From Patescibacteria group bacterium (GTDB lineage: Bacteria; Patescibacteriota; Gracilibacteria; JAHISY01): a DNA stretch of 16,637 nt. Location: NCBI GenBank assembly GCA_018817365.1, contig JAHISY010000100.1, forward strand, positions 1 to 16,637, read 5' to 3'. Below are positions 11,594 to 16,637 of the stretch, piece by piece. The first letter of the stretch is position 1, and every line of letters starts with the position of its first letter. The notes under the pieces were generated by a model that had not been told where the DNA came from, did no database searches, and saw nothing but the letters and a program-made list of their open reading frames with translations. The position numbers and the translations under genes were made by a program.

Positions 11594-12055
11594 ATGCAAC
11601 AACACACGCTCAAACCAAAAAAGGGTTCAACTCACCGCCACAAGCGCAGAGGAATCGGCGACACTTTCGCTGGTCGAGGAGTGAAGGGACAGCAGTCGCG
11701 CGTCGGCGGTCGTTCGAAATTCGGAGCAGGCTTCGAGGGTGGACAGATTTCGCTGATCCGGAGAATGCCGAAACTCGGCGGTTTTCGCAATCCGAATCGC
11801 GTGGAGTTTCAGCCGGTGAATCTTGCGGATTTGGAAAAGCTCGAAATCGATAAAATCTCACGCGAAACTTTGAAGGAGGTTGGATTGATTCGCAAAATTA
11901 AAAATCCGGTCAAAATTCTCGGCAGCGGAAAACTCACGAAAAAATTAACTTGCTTCGTGGACGCGGTTTCAAAAAGCGCGCGGGAAGCAATCGAGAAAGC
12001 GGGAGGCTCGATTGAATTAAAAATTAAGAAGGGGAAAATAAAAAAGAATTCATAA
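11594..12055 (+). CDS. rplO: 50S ribosomal protein L15
   Basis: 153 residues. The N-terminal half is the typical glycine/arginine-rich extension (HRHKRRGIGDTFAGRGVKGQQSR.GGRSKFGAGFEGGQ) followed by LIRRMPKLGGFRN. The C-terminal globular part includes VKILGSGKLTKKLT and the ending AREAIEKAGGSIELK. The gene directly precedes secY as in the spc operon, but rpsE and rpmD do not precede it; a DJ-1 gene does, so the operon has been broken here and likely has its own promoter. Its stop codon lies inside the first 7-bp repeat unit of the rplO-secY spacer. Confidence 0.95.
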   Translation: MQQHTLKPKKGSTHRHKRRGIGDTFAGRGVKGQQSRVGGRSKFGAGFEGGQISLIRRMPKLGGFRNPNRVEFQPVNLADLEKLEIDKISRETLKEVGLIRKIKNPVKILGSGKLTKKLTCFVDAVSKSAREAIEKAGGSIELKIKKGKIKKNS

Positions 12056-12076
12056 TTTATAATTCATAATTCATCA
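12049..12076. repeat. Four 7-bp units between rplO and secY
   Basis: TTCATAA, TTTATAA, TTCATAA, TTCATCA in a row. The rplO stop codon TAA (12053-12055) is part of the first unit, and the secY ATG follows 5 bp after the last. No Shine-Dalgarno site remains in this spacer. Confidence 0.85.
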
Positions 12077-12081
12077 TTCCA

Positions 12082-13389
12082 ATGAACTACTTTCGAAGAA
12101 TTTTCCAAGCTCCCGATCTCCGCAAAAAAATTCTTTTCACGATTTTTGCAGTTGCGATTTTTCGCATCGCCGCTCACATCACCGTGCCCGGCGTAGATGT
12201 CGCTGCTTTGCAGGGATTGTTCGAACAGAATGAATTGCTTGGAGTTTTCTCGATTTTGACCGGCGGCAGTCTAGAAAATTTCTCGATTGTTTTGATGGGA
12301 CTCACGCCGTACATCAACGCCTCGATTATTTTACAGTTGATGACAGTGGTGATTCCGCGGCTGGAAGAACTGTCGAAAGAGGGCGAGCATGGTCGGAATA
12401 AAATTAATTCGTACACCCGCTGGCTTACTTTTCCGCTCGCATTTTTACAGAGCTACGGGATGATTCTTCTGCTGAATCGCAGCGCGAGCGCAGGCGGAGC
12501 AGAGCTGATTCCGGGAGTTGAAAACTTGAATATAATCCTGCCAATCATGCTCACGATTTCGGCGGGCACGATTTTTTTGATGTGGCTCGGCGAAATAATG
12601 ACCGAAAAAGGAGTCGGCAACGGCATCTCGATGTTGATTTTTGCATCAATCGTTTCAGGCATCCCACCGGTACTTGGACAGACTCTCGGCATTGCGCAGT
12701 TCGATAAATCAAAGTTAATTCCGTTCGCGATTCTGCTGGCAATCACGGTTGCTCTCACGGTTTTCGTCGTACTCGTGACCGAAGGAGCGCGGCAGATTCC
12801 GGTGAATTATGGAAGTCGGATGGGGGCGCGCGGCACGCAATCCGCGCTACCGATTAGAATCAATCAGGCGGGAATGATTCCGATCATCTTCGCGGTGAGT
12901 TTGGTCACTTTCCCGACAATCATCGCGCAGTTTTTGCAGAATTCCGCGAATCCGGTGGTAAAAGCGGTTTCCACTTTTATTCTGAATAATCTGAACGGCG
13001 CCTCACCTGGTTTTCTCTACATTCTCCTTTACCTTGTTTTCATCATCGCATTCACTTATTTTTACGTTTCGATTACTTTCGATCCTGCCAAAATCGCAGA
13101 GAACATTCAAAAACGCGGAGGTTTCGTTCCGGGCATCCGACCGGGACGAGAGACGGCGGAATTCCTCGCGGGCGTGTCGAGTCGGCTGAATCTTTGGGGC
13201 GGGTTGTTCCTCGGTTTTGTCGCGGTGCTTCCAATTTTACTGATGAAGTTTTTCTCCACGCAATCATTCGGATCGGTTCCGCTGCTGATTTCCGGCGCAG
13301 GACTGATAATCGTCGTAGGCGTGATTTTAGAATTGATTCGACAAATCAACGCTCAGCTGGTCATGCACGATTACGATAAGTTTGGATGA
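12082..13389 (+). CDS. secY: Protein translocase subunit SecY
   Basis: 435 residues, the usual length. SecY forms the membrane pore of the Sec system with SecE and SecG. The protein opens with FRRIFQAPDLRKKILFTIFAVAIFRIAAHITVPGVD and the plug region around GGSLENFSIVLMGLTPYINASIILQLMT. About ten membrane helices follow, with the cytoplasmic loop VTEGARQIPVNYGSRMGARGTQSALPIRINQAGMIPIIFA (the C4 region) and RPGRETAEFLAG (the C5 loop that meets SecA and the ribosome). It ends in the expected short tail. The adk, map and infA genes that often follow are absent, and a terminator lies 40 bp downstream. Confidence 0.97.
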   Translation: MNYFRRIFQAPDLRKKILFTIFAVAIFRIAAHITVPGVDVAALQGLFEQNELLGVFSILTGGSLENFSIVLMGLTPYINASIILQLMTVVIPRLEELSKEGEHGRNKINSYTRWLTFPLAFLQSYGMILLLNRSASAGGAELIPGVENLNIILPIMLTISAGTIFLMWLGEIMTEKGVGNGISMLIFASIVSGIPPVLGQTLGIAQFDKSKLIPFAILLAITVALTVFVVLVTEGARQIPVNYGSRMGARGTQSALPIRINQAGMIPIIFAVSLVTFPTIIAQFLQNSANPVVKAVSTFILNNLNGASPGFLYILLYLVFIIAFTYFYVSITFDPAKIAENIQKRGGFVPGIRPGRETAEFLAGVSSRLNLWGGLFLGFVAVLPILLMKFFSTQSFGSVPLLISGAGLIIVVGVILELIRQINAQLVMHDYDKFG

Positions 13390-13412
13390 TGTAGTTATCA
13401 GTATTCATTCAA

Positions 13413-13775
13413 TTATCTATTAGCAACAAGCGGAGACTCCGCTGCTTTTTTTGTCGTGCATGGAAACACTTCGTTAAATACTTTTTCCTTTGTGCTAATC
13501 AGCTTCAGAACCTTTTTGATCTGATTGCTCAACTGCTTTCTTCGAATTTTTGCTTTGCCGATTTTACTGCTAACTGTCGCCACCACTTGATTTCTATATT
13601 CTTTACGATCATAACCCCTATCTCGCTTTGCCGTTTTCATTTCCTTTTTTAACGATTTTATATCGTTTCGAGCACTACTCCGCACTTCCAGCAGCCACCG
13701 GTGTCTGCAGCTTAACTTTGCGAGCAAGAAGATTTCACTCTCGTAAAATCTTTCTAAATCAAAAGCCATAAGCAT
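13413..13775 (-). CDS. Basic helical protein, unknown function
   Basis: 120 residues from ATG 13775 (or ATG 13769). No family is recognised. The middle (about residues 34-100) is very rich in Lys and Arg and reads as long helices or a coiled coil (NDIKSLKKEMKTAKRDRGYD; SKIGKAKIRRKQLSNQIKKV), suggesting nucleic-acid binding. A good promoter lies upstream (13790-13818), which supports a real gene. Its 3' end runs through the secY terminator hairpin in the opposite direction, so the two genes converge and overlap signals. It sits between secY and mltG without operon links. Confidence 0.5.
   Translation of the reverse strand: MLMAFDLERFYESEIFLLAKLSCRHRWLLEVRSSARNDIKSLKKEMKTAKRDRGYDRKEYRNQVVATVSSKIGKAKIRRKQLSNQIKKVLKLISTKEKVFNEVFPCTTKKAAESPLVANR
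13429..13452 (+). terminator. Terminator of rplO-secY
   Basis: AGCGGA (13429-13434) and TCCGCT (13438-13443) form a stem with loop GAC, followed by GC and seven T (13446-13452). It lies 40 bp after the secY stop, reading in the same direction. Confidence 0.85.
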
Positions 13776-13789
13776 ATTTAAAGTGCTTT

Positions 13790-13818
13790 ATTTTACCCAC
13801 TTCTTTTCTCAGAATCAA
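13790..13818 (-). promoter_or_regulatory. Promoter of the basic unknown protein
   Basis: On the - strand: TTGATT (13813-13818), 17-bp spacer, TAAAAT (13790-13795). Transcription would start near 13783, about 8 nt before ATG 13775. Confidence 0.55.
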
Positions 13819-13893
13819 CTTCTCTTCACAAAAATTAAGAACAAAGAATTAAGTTTTTTGCTCTTTCAACACTTACAAACTTACTCCCTACTT

Positions 13894-14931
13894 CTATTTA
13901 ATATACTCGGCTTTATTCTCGTTATGCTCCGTCAGTGTTTTGGCGAAATGTATCTGCCCGTCTGAATCGTGCAGGTAGTACCAAAAATCATTCAGCTCGG
14001 GATGCAGCGCGGCGCGAAGCGCACTCAAACTCGGCGAGCAAATCGGGGTCGGAGGCAAACCTTTATATTTCCGCGTATTGTACGGAGAATCAATTTGTAA
14101 ATCTTCTGCCGTCAAATTCTCACGATGACCGAGCGTGTAAAAAAGCGTGGCATCCGCATACAACCCCATTTCTGCTTCTAGTCTCCGCCACAAAATATCA
14201 GCCACCTTCGGTCGATTTTCGTTCGAAGATTCCTCCAATTCGACAATCGAAGCAATCGTGAGCGCGTCGTGAAGCGAAATATTTGATGTTTCAGAAGACC
14301 ACCCCGCCTCGCGAAGATTGCGCTCCATCGCCTGCAGCATTCGCGAGGCTAAATCATCCACGCTGAAATTCCGCGGATCGATTTTGTAAGTCGCCGGGAA
14401 AAGATAGCCTTCGAGACTCGCCACCGGTCGATTTGCCGCGAAACTTCCTTCTTTATTCCCTGCCTCGCCTCCCCCCTCGCGGACAAACAGCGCGAAATCA
14501 TTCGGCTGAATCAGTCCAAGCTCTACAAGTTTCGCGTCGATTTCGAAAGAATTCCAGCCCTCTAGAATGGTGAGCGAAGTCTGCGTAGCCTCACCCATCT
14601 GCAAAATCAGCGCCACATCTGGAATCGTCTCACCGCCGCCAAAACGGAAGTGACCAGCCTCCACTTTTTTGTCTAAATTTTTCTTCGCGAGATAATTCAC
14701 TAAAACCCAATCATCCCCCACCACCCCGATTTCTTCCAATCGCCGCGCAATTGACTTCACGCTCTCGCCTTTTTCAATCACGAAATCAACCGTGAGTGTA
14801 TTGCTTCCCGCTTTTTCAATCGCCCGCGGCAAATAAATCAACTGTTTATAAATAAAAACCACTGCAAGCGCGGCGACTCCGACAATGAAAATTCCAGAAA
14901 GCACGAGGGTGATTTTTCGAAGAAAGTTCAT
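13894..14931 (-). CDS. mltG: Endolytic peptidoglycan transglycosylase MltG
   Basis: 345 residues. MltG (YceG) cuts nascent glycan strands in the membrane region and ends their growth (EC 4.2.2.29). One membrane helix (about 7-29) anchors it. A LysM-like segment follows (about 46-115, FVIEKGESVKSIARRLEEIGVV). The catalytic domain shows LEGYLFPATY (173-182), ASIVELEE with the expected catalytic Glu231, YADATLFYTLG (258-268) and SPYNTRKYKGLPPTPICSPS (282-301). It ends with the short HFAKTLTEHNENKAEYIK. ATG 14931 gives the normal N-terminal anchor. The gene lies 179 bp downstream of ybaB on the same strand. It agrees with the Mur ligase gene in showing that this cell makes peptidoglycan. Confidence 0.95.
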   Translation of the reverse strand: MNFLRKITLVLSGIFIVGVAALAVVFIYKQLIYLPRAIEKAGSNTLTVDFVIEKGESVKSIARRLEEIGVVGDDWVLVNYLAKKNLDKKVEAGHFRFGGGETIPDVALILQMGEATQTSLTILEGWNSFEIDAKLVELGLIQPNDFALFVREGGGEAGNKEGSFAANRPVASLEGYLFPATYKIDPRNFSVDDLASRMLQAMERNLREAGWSSETSNISLHDALTIASIVELEESSNENRPKVADILWRRLEAEMGLYADATLFYTLGHRENLTAEDLQIDSPYNTRKYKGLPPTPICSPSLSALRAALHPELNDFWYYLHDSDGQIHFAKTLTEHNENKAEYIK

Positions 14932-15110
14932 AATTTAAATTTTCGAATTTACTAATTTTCAAACAAATCCCAATTTTCAAATATTAATGCGAACTATCAT
15001 TTGAGTAATTTTATTCCTAATCCAAACTTTTTAGTAAGTTGGGTATTAGATTGAAACCTAGTTGGAATTTGAAAATTATTTACGAAAATTTGAAACTTGA
15101 GACTTGAAAA
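14932..15110. repeat. AT-rich repeat spacer between ybaB and mltG
   Basis: This gap is built of TTTTCAAAT-like units and their complements. CCAATTTTCAAAT (left) and an approximate complement on the right could pair into a long weak hairpin, much as in the 1219-1355 spacer. No promoter with two clear boxes and no gene are seen. Confidence 0.5.
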
Positions 15111-15425
15111 TTACTGCCCCTCCCCTCCTCCCATCAAACCCTGCATCTCCCCCATCACTCCTTTCATCTTTTCGGCAGCAATTTCCTGCGCTTTTTTAAT
15201 CGCTTTATTCGCGGCAGAAACAATCACAGCTTGCAACTTCTCGGAATTCTCCGTCGTCTTCATCTCTTCGGGAATTTTCGCGGCAATCACCTCCATTTCG
15301 CCATTCACGGTAATCACCACTCCATCGGTTTCCGCTTCGATATGGATATTCACAAGCTCTTTTTTAATTTGCTTTGCTTGCTTCTGCAGCTTATAAATAT
15401 CGCGCGCTTTCCCAAACATATTCAT
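15111..15425 (-). CDS. ybaB: YbaB/EbfC nucleoid-associated protein
   Basis: 104 residues, normal for the family, which forms tweezer-like dimers that bind and bridge DNA. Visible pattern: MFGKARDIYKLQKQAKQIKKEL at the start, then VVITVNGEMEV (the family's V.v.GngEv), ANKAIKKAQEIAAEKM and a short Gly/Met-rich tail MGEMQGLMGGG. Translation may begin at ATG 15425 or the second ATG at 15419; family members usually start near the latter. The common partners dnaX and recR are not in the window. No Shine-Dalgarno site is visible. Confidence 0.9.
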   Translation of the reverse strand: MNMFGKARDIYKLQKQAKQIKKELVNIHIEAETDGVVITVNGEMEVIAAKIPEEMKTTENSEKLQAVIVSAANKAIKKAQEIAAEKMKGVMGEMQGLMGGGEGQ

Positions 15426-15643
15426 AATTTTGAAGGTTAAAGTGAGGAGAGTTTAAAGGGTGCGAAAAAAATTCTCAAGATTGCAAAACAAATTTTAAGT
15501 TTCAAATTTTAAAACAAATCAAAATATTTAAATTTCTAAATTTTCAAACTTTTTCAAATTAAAAAATTAATGAATTCAAAATTGTCCGCCGCGGCGGATT
15601 AGAAATTTAAAATTAATCTCCCGATAATTTCGCCAATATTTTG
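15426..15643. repeat. AT-rich spacer with a perfect GC palindrome
   Basis: A/T-rich short units (TTTCAAA, TTTTAAA and similar) fill 15475-15580. A 14-bp perfect palindrome, TCCGCCGCGGCGGA, lies at 15585-15598; its core matches that before rplT (10098-10107). No gene is seen. Confidence 0.65.
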
Positions 15644-16634
15644 TATTAAGCCCCAGTCTGCAAGACAGTTAGATAATATTTAAACGGAGGCATATTTCCA
15701 CAACTCGAATGCAACCGTAAAAAGTTGTAACGATGCTGCCATTTTTGCATTTCCAGTAGAAGTTTTTGGTTATCGAGGGAGGGTAAATCGAGCAAGCGGT
15801 AAAATTCTTCCTCGTCGGTCCGGTGGCTGCGCTCGACGAAACAATTGTGGCGCGGAGTGCCGGGTCGGGAAAGTTTGTGAGCGATTCCCTTTCGCAAACA
15901 AAACTTCGTGAGTGGATGAAGTCGGCGAAGCTCGTGCTCAGATTTTTTTCGACCGCCAACGAAAAGATTTGTGAAAGTTGAGTGATTATCAGTCTGAATG
16001 CATTCAATCTCAATTCCAATTTCGCGGAAGAACGAGATTACTTTCTTTAGGAAATCGATGGAATTAGAGTTGCTCAACTCATCGTAAATCCATGTAAACC
16101 GCAGCTTCGTAGCGATGTCGATGGCGGTGAATTGATGGCGGATGGCGCTACGCAGATCCAGCCCTTCATCAGGCACGGTCTTGGTATCAATTTGGACGCG
16201 GTAGCCGGGATAGGGAGCGTAAAACTTCTGTTGCTTGCGAATTCTCTTTTTACGGTGGCGTTTCGTTAAATTCGCGCGATCTAAAACTCCACGGATGGAT
16301 TTTTCACCGACTTCAAGTCCGATCAACCTCAATTCGTGAAGTAATCTTTTTGGTCCAAAATTTGTGGCTTGGCGCAGTTTGATGATGACTTTCTCGATTT
16401 GTTCGGATGTTTGCCACGGGACTTTTTTGGGTCCGCGTTTCTTCGGTGTTACGGATTTTCTCCACTCGTAAATCGTAGAACGAGTAATCCCATAGAGTCG
16501 TGAGGCTGCTGAAACACCGACCTTTTCGGCTTCCTTTAGCGCTCGGAGACGGTGCTGGATAAGTTGTTGTGGGGAGAGGTATTGCATGCTTCCAGTTTAA
16601 TGACAGAAAGTGTCAGATAAACTGGGGCTTAATA
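15644..16634. mobile_element. Complete insertion sequence, IS481-like
   Basis: The terminal inverted repeats TATTAAGCCCCAGT (15644-15657) and its exact complement (16621-16634) bound an element of about 991 bp. The outermost TA on each side may instead be a TA target duplication, which would give 987 bp from TTAAG to CTTAA. Longer target duplications cannot be judged because the window ends three bases later. A single transposase gene fills the element. Just inside the right end lies a hairpin-forming sequence: 16592-16599 with 16618-16625, and 16601-16605 with 16611-16615. The element appears intact and so was probably acquired recently. Confidence 0.88.
15646..16587 (-). CDS. DDE transposase, IS481 family type
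   Basis: 313 residues. Order of parts: helix-turn-helix (about 20-45, EAEKVGVSAASRLYGITRST) for end binding, a second basic region (98-122), and an RNase H-like core with the three acidic residues Asp134 (VQIDTKTV), Asp200 (CIQTDNHSTF) and Glu252 (NCFVERSHRTDEEEF). The ERSHRTDEEEFY ending and the compact size point to IS481 rather than IS3, whose enzyme usually needs frameshifting. All catalytic residues are present and the frame is unbroken. The stop codon TAA (15646-15648) lies within the left terminal repeat. ATG 16587 is close to the right end, so the promoter must lie in or beside the right inverted repeat and hairpin. Confidence 0.93.
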   Translation of the reverse strand: MQYLSPQQLIQHRLRALKEAEKVGVSAASRLYGITRSTIYEWRKSVTPKKRGPKKVPWQTSEQIEKVIIKLRQATNFGPKRLLHELRLIGLEVGEKSIRGVLDRANLTKRHRKKRIRKQQKFYAPYPGYRVQIDTKTVPDEGLDLRSAIRHQFTAIDIATKLRFTWIYDELSNSNSIDFLKKVISFFREIGIEIECIQTDNHSTFTNLFVGGRKKSEHELRRLHPLTKFCLRKGIAHKLSRPGTPRHNCFVERSHRTDEEEFYRLLDLPSLDNQKLLLEMQKWQHRYNFLRLHSSCGNMPPFKYYLTVLQTGA

Positions 16635-16637
16635 TAA

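Overview
The window looks like a piece of a small bacterial genome from the Candidate Phyla Radiation (Patescibacteria). This is inferred from several traits: genes are packed tightly and most lack a Shine-Dalgarno sequence; a Mur ligase lacks most of the MurE N-terminal domain; riboflavin kinase stands alone; and infC-rpmI-rplT and the rplO-secY tail of the spc operon sit beside unrelated single genes. TGA is used as a stop (for example in leuB and the first gene), so a TGA-recoding lineage is unlikely. No 16S rRNA is present, so no finer placement is possible.

Layout. Positions 1-262 are a repeat-rich spacer. Then on the + strand come a multi-pass membrane protein, a riboflavin kinase and a MurE-like ligase (263-2663). 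On the - strand follow leuB and a translationally coupled 29-residue membrane peptide (2643-3889). Positions 3890-4726 are unusual: an intrinsic terminator points rightwards with no obvious gene in front of it, and facing it is a leftward gene for a 117-residue membrane-anchored basic protein with the only classical promoter, long leader and strong Shine-Dalgarno site in the window. Next are a broken tRNA-Val copy, an intact tRNA-Val(CAC) and purA (- strand). cysS diverges from purA over a 40-bp promoter region. An unknown 104-residue ORF (- strand) and tilS follow, then infC-rpmI-rplT (translation and ribosome assembly), a two-gene toxin-antitoxin module whose antitoxin is only 49 residues, a DJ-1/PfpI protein, and rplO-secY closed by a terminator. 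The right end, all on the - strand, carries a basic unknown protein, mltG (peptidoglycan), ybaB (nucleoid) and a complete IS481-like insertion sequence with 14-bp terminal inverted repeats.

Two genome-style features stand out. First, many transcription starts seem to lie at or within a few bases of the start codon: a TAAAAT (once TATAAT) box sits 6-10 bp before the start of six genes, implying leaderless mRNAs. Second, tandem repeats with a 7-bp period fill many gaps and have also entered cysS and tilS in frame. The cysS and tilS tracts share a nearly identical 23-bp core that is read in different frames. GC-rich perfect palindromes form a second repeat class. The best candidates for undescribed biology are the 3890-4600 locus (structured leader, hairpin-rich mRNA, opposing terminator) and the heptamer repeat family.
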